Shown: positions 36,607 through 43,661 of the stretch, in pieces
Numbering within the stretch: the stretch's first letter is position 1
How the letters are laid out: each line of letters starts with the position of its first letter
Origin: Chitinophagaceae bacterium
Lineage (GTDB): Bacteria; Bacteroidota; Bacteroidia; Chitinophagales; Chitinophagaceae
Length of the DNA stretch: 64,000 nucleotides
Reading direction: 5' to 3'
NCBI GenBank assembly: GCA_023251255.1
Contig: JAHEZD010000018.1
Span: 1 to 64,000, forward strand
Notes under the pieces: model-generated
What the model was told of the DNA's origin: nothing
The model's database searches: none
The model's input: the letters and a program-made list of their open reading frames with translations, nothing else
Position numbers and translations under genes: made by a program

Positions 36607-37350
36607 ATGTTTGGTTTATTCAAATCTTCTAGCGTTAAAACAGACCTATCCTTTATTGGCGTTGATATGCACTCGCATTTATTGCCTGGACTGGACGACG
36701 GCCTGAAGACCATGGAAGATGCTGTTGAATACATCAGGGTACTGCACGGAATGGGCTATGAAAAACTCATTTGCACGCCACATATACTTTCTGATGTGCA
36801 TCCCAATTCGCCCGACAGTATCTTGCCAAGGCTGGAAGAAGTTCGTGTGGCAATTGCAGAAGCTGGCATCCCCATAAAAATTGAAGCTGCCGCAGAATAC
36901 ATGATTGACCATGAATTTGAGCAGAGCATCAAACGTGGCGACAAGCTGCTGACCTTTGGCAGGAATTATATTTTGGTGGAAATGTCCTACCTGGCGTCAT
37001 CGCCCAATTTTGAACAGGTTATTTTTGATTTACGGGTGCTGGGCCTGCAGCCCATAGTAGCCCACCCGGAGCGTTACAATTATTACCACCACCAGTTTGC
37101 CCAATATGAAAGAATGAGGGATATGGGCTGCCTCTTGCAGGTAAACCTGCTATCGCTCTCCGGTTATTACGGCAAGCCCATCAAAAAAATTGCCGAGAAA
37201 TTGATTGCCGAAAACATGATTGATTTTATTGGTACCGACATGCACCACCAGAACCACCTGAATGCCACCAGGCATTTTACCAGCCATAAGGATTTCTACA
37301 AACTTACCAAGGGCATGGCGCTCAAGAACAGGATGCTACTGGATCAATGA
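36607..37350 (+). CDS. PHP-family tyrosine-protein phosphatase (CpsB/YwqE-like)
   Basis: This is a 247-residue metal-dependent phosphatase of the PHP superfamily. DMHSHLLPGLDDG near 20-32 has the H-x-H pair (His22, His24), followed by ICTPHIL near 56-62, LVEMSYL near 122-128, IVAHPERY near 147-154 and GTDMHHQN near 207-214; together these form the multi-metal site. CpsB-type enzymes dephosphorylate the tyrosine-rich tail of a Wzc-like kinase and control chain length or export. No Wzc-type kinase is encoded in the window, so its partner lies elsewhere. It closes the polysaccharide operon, 24 bases after the dehydratase gene. Confidence 0.88.
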   Translation: MFGLFKSSSVKTDLSFIGVDMHSHLLPGLDDGLKTMEDAVEYIRVLHGMGYEKLICTPHILSDVHPNSPDSILPRLEEVRVAIAEAGIPIKIEAAAEYMIDHEFEQSIKRGDKLLTFGRNYILVEMSYLASSPNFEQVIFDLRVLGLQPIVAHPERYNYYHHQFAQYERMRDMGCLLQVNLLSLSGYYGKPIKKIAEKLIAENMIDFIGTDMHHQNHLNATRHFTSHKDFYKLTKGMALKNRMLLDQ

Positions 37351-37363
37351 CCCCACTTTTTGC

Positions 37364-37380
37364 AACGGCAACCTGCCGTT
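37364..37380 (+). terminator. Possible terminator hairpin at the end of the polysaccharide operon
   Basis: AACGGCA (37364-37370) and TGCCGTT (37374-37380) form a perfect 7-bp stem with a 3-base loop, 13 bases after the phosphatase stop. A T-rich run (AATTTTTTCTATT) starts about 15 bases later rather than directly after the stem, so the site is not a textbook intrinsic terminator. Confidence 0.4.
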
Positions 37381-37440
37381 ACCTAATATTCCCCAATTTT
37401 TTCTATTCTATCCGCTTTTGTTAGTATTTCGACGGACCTA

Positions 37441-37458
37441 CCTGCCAATAAAGGCAGG
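37441..37458. repeat. Short palindrome CCTGCC-N6-GGCAGG
   Basis: CCTGCC (37441-37446) pairs with GGCAGG (37453-37458) around an AATAAA loop. A related hairpin (TGCCT/AGGCA with GGCGGT between) occurs at 38614-38629. It looks like a small extragenic palindromic element rather than a terminator, as no T-run follows. Confidence 0.4.
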
Positions 37459-37479
37459 GATGACAAATCATGGCTTCGC

Positions 37480-37658
37480 CATTTGCTTTTTACCGGGAAG
37501 TCAATAAGTCGGGAAGCTAAAATTATCGTCTCCCTTGCCCTGCCTGTCGAAAACGGTTTCGCTAGAAGGATCTTGGAAGAGCTGTATGAATCGAGAGGTT
37601 CGCTTACGGTTCTCTCGGAGCAGGAAGGGGTGAAACTCCCCCTTGCTTGCTCAACTAT
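37480..37658 (+). mobile_element. Group II intron 3' remnant (domain V and VI)
   Basis: Positions 37579-37612 fold as a 34-nt group II intron domain V. The lower stem is GAGC...GGTTC with the AGC/GUU catalytic pairing, a 2-base bulge C-G lies at 37601-37602, and the upper stem AATC/GGTT is capped by a GAGA (GNRA) tetraloop at 37593-37596. There is one T-T mismatch. A second long hairpin follows (about 37617-37652, GGAGCA...TTGCTTGCTC), as expected of domain VI, and the element ends near CAACTAT. A CGAAA-ACGG-TTTCG hairpin precedes domain V at 37548-37561. No reverse transcriptase and no GTGCG-type 5' end is present between here and 37350, so this is a truncated copy. It ends just before the stop of the convergent aquaporin gene. 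Confidence 0.72.
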
Positions 37659-37669
37659 GGGCAGGTTTT

Positions 37670-38347
37670 TTAGTCAGTCTTAAAATATTTATATACTAAG
37701 CCTGCTGCTGCGGCACCAGTAATGGGGATTAGGATAAAAAGCCAAAGTTGAGCTAAGGCCCAGTCCCCCACAAATAAAGCTTGGCTTATGCTTCTAGCAG
37801 GATTAACTGATGTATTTGTTACGGGTATACTTATTAAATGTATTAGTGTTAAAGCAAGTCCTATTGCGATGCCAGCAAATCCTTTCGGTGCCTTCTCATC
37901 AGTTGCTCCTAATATGATCAGTAAAAACATGAATGTCATTACAAATTCTGTAACGATAGCCGCAAGCATACTGTACTTACCTGGGGAATGCTCGCCATAT
38001 CCATTGGCAGCAAAGTCGCCAATGGGACTTCCGTTTCCTGTCACTACAATATATAAAACACCGGCAGCAGCAATTCCACCAGTAATTTGAGAAATAAGAT
38101 ATGGCAATATTTCTTTAGCGTTAATTCTGCCGCCCATCCATAAGCCAATTGTAACTGCAGGATTTAAGTGGGCTCCCGAAATATGCCCAAATGAATAAGC
38201 AATTGTTAGCACTGTTAAACCAAATGCTAGGGAAACCCCCACAAGGCCTACGCCAACAGTAGGAAAACTTGCTGCTAACATGGCACAGCCACAGCCACCC
38301 AATACGAGCCAAAAAGTTCCAATAAATTCTGCTAAATATTTTTTCAT
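37670..38347 (-). CDS. aqpZ: Aquaporin Z-like water channel (MIP family)
   Basis: This 225-residue protein has six membrane helices and both NPA loops: [11 protein letters not shown] near 58-68 and [10 protein letters not shown] near 177-186, the latter with the pore arginine. The N terminus ([20 protein letters not shown]) is typical of AqpZ. It forms a tetrameric inner-membrane water channel. The first loop is rich in cysteine and glycine, as in other AqpZ proteins. The gene is convergent with the polysaccharide operon, and its stop lies 12 bases from the end of the group II intron remnant. No terminator other than the intron hairpins is visible. Confidence 0.94.
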   Translation of the reverse strand: MKKYLAEFIGTFWLVLGGCGCAMLAASFPTVGVGLVGVSLAFGLTVLTIAYSFGHISGAHLNPAVTIGLWMGGRINAKEILPYLISQITGGIAAAGVLYIVVTGNGSPIGDFAANGYGEHSPGKYSMLAAIVTEFVMTFMFLLIILGATDEKAPKGFAGIAIGLALTLIHLISIPVTNTSVNPARSISQALFVGDWALAQLWLFILIPITGAAAAGLVYKYFKTD

Positions 38348-38779
38348 TTTAATTCATTTTAAAATTTCTCATTCATTTGGCTGTTCAGTAACGCATCGTT
38401 TATTGGAGTGGTTGCTGAATTCCGGATTAAAATACAATAAAAACTGATTCTTTTAAAGGATTTTCAAAATATTATTTAATTGCGTTCTTGTCTGTTCAAA
38501 TTACCGCAGTCGTTTCTAAACTTGCCCATAACGCAAGGATTGGCGTTGTTAATGCAATACATTCTTTTTTAGGCCATTGTGAATCAGTGCTTTGATGTTA
38601 TGCTTTTTGTACCTGCCTGGCGGTAGGCAAGTTGTCGTTAGGTCAATCCGCTTTTTAACACCTATAGCTGGATTCCAATTTTTCAGGATCAGCAACAGTG
38701 TAAGCAGCATTTATTGTATTCGAAAAATTTGCAGAATTTATTAATTGATGCTACTGGCGGCCAGTTAAAACTGCGGTTT

Positions 38780-38812
38780 AAACCTATAAGGTTTTTGAAA
38801 CCCTATAGGTTT
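38780..38812. repeat. Palindromic repeat, copy 1 of 3
   Basis: The 33-base unit starts AAACCTATAAGG and ends CCCTATAGGTTT around a TTTTTGAAA centre. It is an imperfect inverted repeat (one base differs between arms). It is followed by TGCGCGGAAA, which is shared with the other copies. Confidence 0.85.
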
Positions 38813-38970
38813 TGCGCGGAAATCTGCCAGCCTGTTAAACTGTGTTTTTAAGTCGCAAGACCTTTGAAATCTGATTCCTTAGGCAGATTAAGTTAATTTC
38901 TCCGTCACATTAACCTACAGTCTCCTTCCAAGCATACGGAGGCAAACTTCTTCAAGCATACGCACGATAT

Positions 38971-39003
38971 AAACCTATAAGGTTCTTGAAACCTTATAGG
39001 TTT
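38971..39003. repeat. Palindromic repeat, copy 2 of 3
   Basis: The arms AAACCTATAAGGTT and AACCTTATAGGTTT are perfectly complementary except at the centre (TTCTTGAAA). The flanking tail TGTGCGGAAACTT and the head GCATACGCACGAT are similar to those of copy 3, so the repeated unit is longer than the palindrome itself. Confidence 0.85.
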
Positions 39004-39161
39004 TGTGCGGAAACTTCTCCAAGCATCCAGAAGGCATACAGGATATGCGCAATGTACTTAGTGGCTCCGTGGACCGCAGCGTCCCTTGTCTGGGCAATGA
39101 AAAACATGATATATGGGAAGGACGGAAACAACGACAGTCTCTTAAAACACCCGAAAAAATT

Positions 39162-39213
39162 TGTTACACAAAAAATTGTTACATTTTAAAATGTAACAAT
39201 TTTTTGTGTAACA
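39162..39213. repeat. Perfect 52-bp palindrome
   Basis: Positions 39162-39187, starting TGTTACACAAAAAATTG, are the exact reverse complement of 39188-39213, ending CAATTTTTTGTGTAACA, with no spacer. It could form a 26-bp cruciform or RNA hairpin. It lies about 190 bases from the end of the TonB receptor gene and has no adjacent coding sequence. Confidence 0.92.
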
Positions 39214-39302
39214 TTTCTTAACCACCATCATGCTTGGGGCGGAATTTGAGGGGAAACAGCAGGCTTTTTTATCGAACCTTGTGTAAGCATACCGTGCGAT
39301 TT

Positions 39303-39335
39303 AAACCTATAAGGTTTTTGAAACCTTATAGGTTT
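39303..39335. repeat. Palindromic repeat, copy 3 of 3
   Basis: Same unit as the copies at 38780 and 38971, with perfect AAACCTATAAGGTTT/AAACCTTATAGGTTT arms and the shared TGTGCGGAAACTTG tail. It lies 69 bases after the stop of the minus-strand TonB receptor gene, so on transcription it would form a hairpin in the 3' end of that mRNA. Confidence 0.85.
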
Positions 39336-39404
39336 TGTGCGGAAACTTGCCCAGCAAACGGCAGGAACCCATAACCAGCAACCATTAACCCCAACTCCCA
39401 ATTC

Positions 39405-42029
39405 CTACTTTATCTTGTACCGCCAGCCCACATACAACACCCTGCCGGAGATAGGCCCCCAAACCATTGATGCATCGAAGTAGGGGCTGAACGGCTGATC
39501 GGCAGATACAATCACATCCTTCTGGAAATAATTGCCCAGGTTTTCCGCACCGATGTACAGGTCCATGGGATGTTTTTTGCCCACGGTCCTGCTGATCTGT
39601 GCGTTCATCAGCACATAGCTGGGCGACCAGTTTCCCCGTTGGTAGCCAATGGGGTTTGCTTGTGTGGAGGGTATGCGTTTCTTTCCATTGAAGTTGAACG
39701 TGTAATCAAATTTCCAACCGTGGGTACTGTAGGCAAAATTGCTGAAGGCCCTATGCGCAGCCGTTAGGGGCCGTTGCATCAGCACGCCACCATAAGTGGC
39801 TTTCACATCAAAATACCGGTAGGCCAGCCTGATGTCGAAATTCTTGGCGGGTTCCATGTTCAGTTCTGCTTGGAAACTGTTGGAGTAGGATCTGCCCTGC
39901 AGGTTGTAGAAATTTACCTGTGTGGGGTTTTCCATGTCCACGATAACCTGATTGGTGAAATCGTTCCTGAAGAAATCCAGACCAAGCGTGGCTTCATGAT
40001 GGAATGCCCTGAATTTCTGGTCAATACTGATGCCCTTGTTCCAGGCCACTTCGGGGTCCAGTCCGTAAGCTTTTCCTGTTCCGTTGGTAATGATGTTTAC
40101 CTGCCTTGCGCTTACCAGTACACTGGTATTCTCCGCAAAAATATTGGCCGTGCGCTGGCCGCGCCCTGCGCTGAAACGGATGGTTGTTCCTTTAATGGGC
40201 TCGTACCGCAGGTGCAGGCGTGGTGTGGCAAAGAAACCAAACAGGCTGTTATGGTCGCCACGGATGCCAGCAATTAAACTGAATTTCCCGGATGGTGTAT
40301 AGGTGTATTCAAAGAAGGCGCCGAGCACCGTTTCCGTGCGTTTGTAGTTGGCGGTCCTGAAATCCTCGTTGTACTTATCATAAAGGAAACTGATACCGGT
40401 CCTGAACTTGTGCGTGGTATTGTTGATGATGGACTGGTAGATGAGGTTGGCATAGAAATTCTGCTGCTTGGCATTGTAAGAGGTCAGCCCAAAATAGGAA
40501 TCCTGCTGGTGGTTGATGGCTGACAGTTGCAGGCCAATGCTCTGGTATTTCTTTTCGGGGAACACATAGCCAATTTTGGCAAAGGCCTCATAACGTTCCG
40601 TATGGATGCCCAGTCCATATTTATTGGTACCGCCCTTGTCGGTTGATGGGTCAAAGCCCACTTGGCCACCTGTTCTTTGATCGTTCAGCAGCTTGATACC
40701 GAACTGGGTAAGGAAACCTTTGTTGTTATCGTATTTCCACCTGTTGACCAGACTGAACTGGTTGCCAGTGGGCAGGTCGCGGAACCCGTCCTTATTGAAG
40801 TCGAGTGTTTTATTGTAGAGGAAATCGTCATGCAGCAGTAGGCCGGTTGACCATTTCTTGCCCAGCTTTTGGGAAAGGTTGAGGTTGAAGTCCGTTTTGC
40901 CAAAATCATTTACATAGGCATTGGCATACAACTGTTCACTGTTCTCCGGTTTCTTCAGTTCCACATTTATTTGCCCGGCAATGCTTTCATAACCATTGGC
41001 CACGGAGCCAATGCCCTTGGTAAGCTGAATGGACTCCACCCATGGCCCTGCAATGGAATTGAGGCCCAAAGGTGTAGCAATGCCCCTTGGGCCGGGCAGG
41101 TTCTCCACCGTTAGTTGCGTATAGTTTCCACTGAGGCCCAGTAACTGGATCTGTTTGGAGCCGGTTACAGCATCGTTGTACGACACATCCACCGAGGGAT
41201 TGGTTTCAAAACTTTCGCTGAGGTTGCAGCAGGCAGCTTTGAAGAGTTCCTTTTCCGTCATGACCTGTGTGCGTATGGGGCTCAATGCGGCCAGGTAAGT
41301 GGAGCGTTGCTTGGAAGTAACGGTTACTTCGCTCAGCACCCTGTCGGAACCAAGGATGATCTTGAGTTCATTCATGTCCACCACGGTAACGGTATCTGCT
41401 TTGTAACCCGTATAACTGATGACCAATTTGTTGCTGCTGCCAGTAGGTGCAATTTGGAACACACCGCTGTTGTCTGTAATCACGCCCTTATTGGTGCCAA
41501 GCCAGAGAACGCTTGCTCCGCTCAATGGATGGAAGGCCCCTTTTTTGCTGCTTTCCAATACTACGCCCTTCACCGTATGTGCATTGGTGGTGGATGGAAG
41601 TGCAATGGAAGTTGGGCCTGCTGTGTCCTTCTGCTGCACGGTTACTGTATCCACAACGGTTGCAGCCGTCTCCATTTCCAGTTCGCGGTAATGGCAGCAG
41701 GCTGGTAGGGCCTTATACACAGCATTCTTGGCTTTCTTGTCCACTAGGTCATGACCTGCGCCTACAATACGGTCCTGTATTTTCTGCAAGGAGGCAATGG
41801 AACTATTGTAGGTTACGGAAAACAGCTTGGTGTCCACATTCCAAACGGCAGATTTTACGCCCTTTATTTTTGCCGCTGTTTCAATCCGGCTTTTGCATTG
41901 CTCACAGGCACCAGCTACTTTGAAGGTAGCGGTAGTATCTTTTGAAAGGGCTTTATTGCCCTGTGAATAAGCGGCCATGCCCAGCAATACAGGCATGAGC
42001 AGTACCATGAATTTTATAGCTTTCATCAC
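39405..42029 (-). CDS. TonB-dependent outer-membrane receptor with N-terminal HMA metal-binding domain
   Basis: The protein has 874 residues. A signal peptide (about 1-22, ending AAYSQ) is followed by an HMA-like domain: VAGACEQCKSRIETA with the metal-binding CEQC at 42-45, and then a tail YKALPACCHY with a Cys pair at 111-112. A carboxypeptidase-regulatory-like beta domain (about 150-235) precedes the TonB plug (about 250-350) and a long beta barrel ending in a hydrophobic strand with a terminal aromatic pattern. Fusion of an HMA domain to a TonB receptor suggests import or sensing of copper or another soft metal across the outer membrane. It is the last of four minus-strand genes for exported cysteine-rich proteins; a hairpin separates it from the preceding one. 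Confidence 0.88.
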   Translation of the reverse strand: MMKAIKFMVLLMPVLLGMAAYSQGNKALSKDTTATFKVAGACEQCKSRIETAAKIKGVKSAVWNVDTKLFSVTYNSSIASLQKIQDRIVGAGHDLVDKKAKNAVYKALPACCHYRELEMETAATVVDTVTVQQKDTAGPTSIALPSTTNAHTVKGVVLESSKKGAFHPLSGASVLWLGTNKGVITDNSGVFQIAPTGSSNKLVISYTGYKADTVTVVDMNELKIILGSDRVLSEVTVTSKQRSTYLAALSPIRTQVMTEKELFKAACCNLSESFETNPSVDVSYNDAVTGSKQIQLLGLSGNYTQLTVENLPGPRGIATPLGLNSIAGPWVESIQLTKGIGSVANGYESIAGQINVELKKPENSEQLYANAYVNDFGKTDFNLNLSQKLGKKWSTGLLLHDDFLYNKTLDFNKDGFRDLPTGNQFSLVNRWKYDNNKGFLTQFGIKLLNDQRTGGQVGFDPSTDKGGTNKYGLGIHTERYEAFAKIGYVFPEKKYQSIGLQLSAINHQQDSYFGLTSYNAKQQNFYANLIYQSIINNTTHKFRTGISFLYDKYNEDFRTANYKRTETVLGAFFEYTYTPSGKFSLIAGIRGDHNSLFGFFATPRLHLRYEPIKGTTIRFSAGRGQRTANIFAENTSVLVSARQVNIITNGTGKAYGLDPEVAWNKGISIDQKFRAFHHEATLGLDFFRNDFTNQVIVDMENPTQVNFYNLQGRSYSNSFQAELNMEPAKNFDIRLAYRYFDVKATYGGVLMQRPLTAAHRAFSNFAYSTHGWKFDYTFNFNGKKRIPSTQANPIGYQRGNWSPSYVLMNAQISRTVGKKHPMDLYIGAENLGNYFQKDVIVSADQPFSPYFDASMVWGPISGRVLYVGWRYKIK

Positions 42030-42046
42030 ATCATCATTTAGAAATG

Positions 42047-42079
42047 AAGGGCATTGAAACTGTTTGTTTCAATGCCCTT
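42047..42079 (-). terminator. Strong intercistronic hairpin between metal-binding gene and TonB receptor gene
   Basis: The arms AAGGGCATTGAAAC (42047-42060) and GTTTCAATGCCCTT (42066-42079) are perfect complements around a 5-base loop. On the minus strand the hairpin begins 4 bases after the stop of the gene at 42084 and ends 17 bases before the receptor ATG. No T-run follows, so it may stabilise the upstream mRNA or reduce read-through instead of terminating fully. Confidence 0.55.
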
Positions 42080-42083
42080 TGAA

Positions 42084-42389
42084 TTAGCCTTTCTTGGCTT
42101 TTGTTTTTGTTAGGTCCATGCCGCATTTGGGGCATTTGCCTGGCTTGTCGCTGGTAACATCCTTGTGCATGGGGCATGAATAAGCTTTTGCAGCAGCGTC
42201 CACTTTCTTCAGGTCCATACCGCATTTGGAACATTTACCTGGCTTGTTACTGGTAATATCCTTGTGCATGGCACAAACATATTTTGTTTGTTGTGCAACA
42301 GTGTCCTTTATGGCCACTTTGTTAGTTTGTGCAGATACCAGTGTAAAGGAGGCAGCGAATGCCATTAAGAGCACGATTGTTTTTTTCAT
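42084..42389 (-). CDS. Exported protein with two heavy-metal-binding (CPMH...CGMDL) repeats
   Basis: This 101-residue protein has a signal peptide (about 1-20, ending LVSA-Q) and two repeats: YVCAMHKDITSNKPGKC-SKCGMDL at about 38-60, and SCPMHKDVTSDKPGKC-PKCGMDL at about 71-93. This is the heavy-metal-binding domain found at the N terminus of CusA-associated and CopB-type proteins (PF19335-like; family knowledge). The Cys, His and Met residues can bind copper or silver. The C terminus is lysine-rich. It would act in the periplasm as a metal buffer or chaperone beside the HMA proteins of this cluster. Confidence 0.88.
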   Translation of the reverse strand: MKKTIVLLMAFAASFTLVSAQTNKVAIKDTVAQQTKYVCAMHKDITSNKPGKCSKCGMDLKKVDAAAKAYSCPMHKDVTSDKPGKCPKCGMDLTKTKAKKG

Positions 42390-42425
42390 GTTGTTTTGTT
42401 TTATGATGGTGAAAGACTAGAGCAG

Positions 42426-42541
42426 ATCTCAAAAGTCCTGAAGGATGTCAAGGAGCTTGTCGAAATGCGGTTCAAGCAGAATCGCTATCTAAAATTGCTT
42501 CGACAGGGCTCAGCATGACATTCACTTTTTATTTTTGAGAT
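42426..42541. repeat. MITE/REP-like imperfect inverted repeat element
   Basis: The outer arms ATCTCAAAA (42426-42434) and TTTTGAGAT (42533-42541) enclose a second pair: GGATGTCAAGGAGCTTGTCGAA near 42443-42464 against TTCGACAGGGCTCAGCATGACATTC near 42500-42524. The TTCGACA...CTCAGCATGACA sequence resembles extragenic repeats that are widespread in Bacteroidota genomes. No reading frame is present. It separates the HMA gene from the heavy-metal-binding gene. Confidence 0.55.
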
Positions 42542-42566
42542 ATGCTTTAAATAACTCAAGCAGCTT

Positions 42567-42938
42567 CTAAGCTTGTTTCCTTTGATAGCGGCAGCAGTCG
42601 GGCAAGGCCTTATAAGCTTCATCGCCTGCTTTGAATTTTTCAGTGTCGTACCCAACGGAAGCTATTTTTTTCTGCACCTTTTCCGCAGCGTCCTTGTTGA
42701 AGACACTGTATTTGATGGTAAGGGTCTTTGTGTCTTCATCCCATTTGGCAAATTGGATTCCATCTACTGAATAGGCTGCTTTTTCTATCTTTTTCTTGCA
42801 CATGCCACATTCGCCATTCACTTGGATGGTTCGGGTTTTGATGCCGATTGTTCTTTCTGATTTGTTGCTCTGTGCATTGGCAGATGTAGTGCTGATGCAT
42901 GCAATAGTAATTGCAAACAACGCTATGATTGTTTTCAT
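42567..42938 (-). CDS. Exported HMA-domain protein with C-terminal Cys-pair tail
   Basis: This 123-residue protein has a signal peptide (about 1-22, cleavage near ANAQ). The HMA fold contains VNGECGMCKKKIEKAAYSVDG, with the CGMC metal site at 44-47, and the usual beta strand AKWDEDTKTLTIKY. It ends in YKALPDCCRYQ with Cys115-Cys116. The same tail follows the HMA domain of the TonB receptor at 39405, so the two proteins share one module. It probably binds Cu(I) or a similar ion in the periplasm and may hand it to, or receive it from, the receptor. Confidence 0.88.
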   Translation of the reverse strand: MKTIIALFAITIACISTTSANAQSNKSERTIGIKTRTIQVNGECGMCKKKIEKAAYSVDGIQFAKWDEDTKTLTIKYSVFNKDAAEKVQKKIASVGYDTEKFKAGDEAYKALPDCCRYQRKQA

Positions 42939-43039
42939 TGTAATTGTTTTAAAATGTATGAATGTAATTGGTTACTGTTGTTGGTCCAGTAACGGCAGGC
43001 CCTATCGGCCGCAATAAATGGGGGAGGAAAAGAAGGGTA

Positions 43040-43429
43040 TCAAATGCGGTAAACGCAGTTCATGATATAAATGGCTACGCCGTGCCGTGGTATTGGGGGG
43101 GCATGGCTGGTATTGGCTATATTGATGGCAGTGCTTGCCAATACGGTTGTTTCAAAAACGGGTTGCAATAGATGGAGGTCCGTGAAATGCTTCGCAGGAC
43201 TGTTGATGGCATCTGCTGCAATATGGCTGTCCTTTACCTTGAAATTCTTGAAAGTGGTTTGGCAGCAACCTTTCATGCTTTTGCTGTTGCCACATTTTTC
43301 CTTAGCGTCCTGTACCAGTGAAATGCTGGTTGATTTCAGTTTGCCACAGCAATAGAACTGGCTTACGCCCACACCCAAAACGGAAAGCGAGTATAGGCAG
43401 ATCAATAATATGAGGGCAGCTTTTTTCAT
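43040..43429 (-). CDS. HYC_CC_PP-family small exported protein
   Basis: This is a 129-residue protein starting at the ATG at 43429, which opens a clear signal peptide (MKKAALILLICLYSLSVLG). The mature part has FYCCGKLKS near 25-33, a second Cys pair in GCCQTTF near 54-60, a KVKDSH motif near 64-69 and a LLQP segment. This is the pattern of the small HYC_CC_PP family of Bacteroidota, often found next to metal-efflux and metal TonB genes. The in-frame region upstream of 43429 has no coding character. It is the first of four minus-strand genes of exported Cys-rich proteins. The exact function is unknown; metal binding is inferred from the cysteines and context. Confidence 0.78.
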   Translation of the reverse strand: MKKAALILLICLYSLSVLGVGVSQFYCCGKLKSTSISLVQDAKEKCGNSKSMKGCCQTTFKNFKVKDSHIAADAINSPAKHFTDLHLLQPVFETTVLASTAINIANTSHAPPIPRHGVAIYIMNCVYRI

Positions 43430-43607
43430 TGAGAATGTAAAGGTAATGCTAGAGCTGAATTGGGGCCATATAATTATGGTAAAATTTGGATGATATTGGT
43501 CATGTGGAATTTGCGCTTCAATGAAGTTCCATCCATGTTTTCCAGTTGTAAAACTTATTTGGACTTTTAATTTTAGATGAATAATATTTTCCTGCATGTC
43601 CCAAAAC

Positions 43608-43640
43608 AGAAGGGCCACATCATTAAGATGTGGCCCTTCT
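43608..43640 (-). terminator. Terminator after the M16 peptidase gene
   Basis: AGAAGGGCCACATC (43608-43621) and GATGTGGCCCTTCT (43627-43640) form a perfect 14-bp stem with a 5-base loop, 21 bases after the peptidase stop. On the minus strand a GTTTTGG stretch follows. It separates the peptidase gene from the metal-binding cluster. The remainder of the gap (43430-43607) contains no feature I can support. Confidence 0.72.
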
Positions 43641-43661
43641 ATATAAAACTGTTGTTCAGTT

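Larger units (their letters stand above)
38348..39404. other. 1.06-kb intergenic region with palindromic repeats, no gene seen
   Basis: No reading frame here shows coding character. The region contains three copies of a palindromic repeat (38780, 38971, 39303), a perfect 52-bp palindrome (39162-39213), a TGCCT/AGGCA hairpin at 38614-38629, and several copies of a degenerate TTCTCCAAGCATACG-like motif between 38930 and 39030. The aquaporin promoter must lie in its left end, but I see no convincing box. Confidence 0.6.

Noticed and set aside
37483-37683. 66-codon open frame overlapping the group II intron remnant
   Set aside because: It covers the domain V hairpin and has no similarity to intron-encoded proteins; the RNA structure explains the sequence better.
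38780-39335. Possible CRISPR array from three similar 33-bp repeats
   Set aside because: Spacing is 191 and 332 bases, the repeats are full palindromes, and no cas gene is nearby.
43430-43618. N-terminal extension of the HYC_CC_PP protein
   Set aside because: The added 63 residues would hide a clear signal peptide that begins at the ATG at 43429, and the terminator hairpin of the neighbouring gene lies in this stretch.
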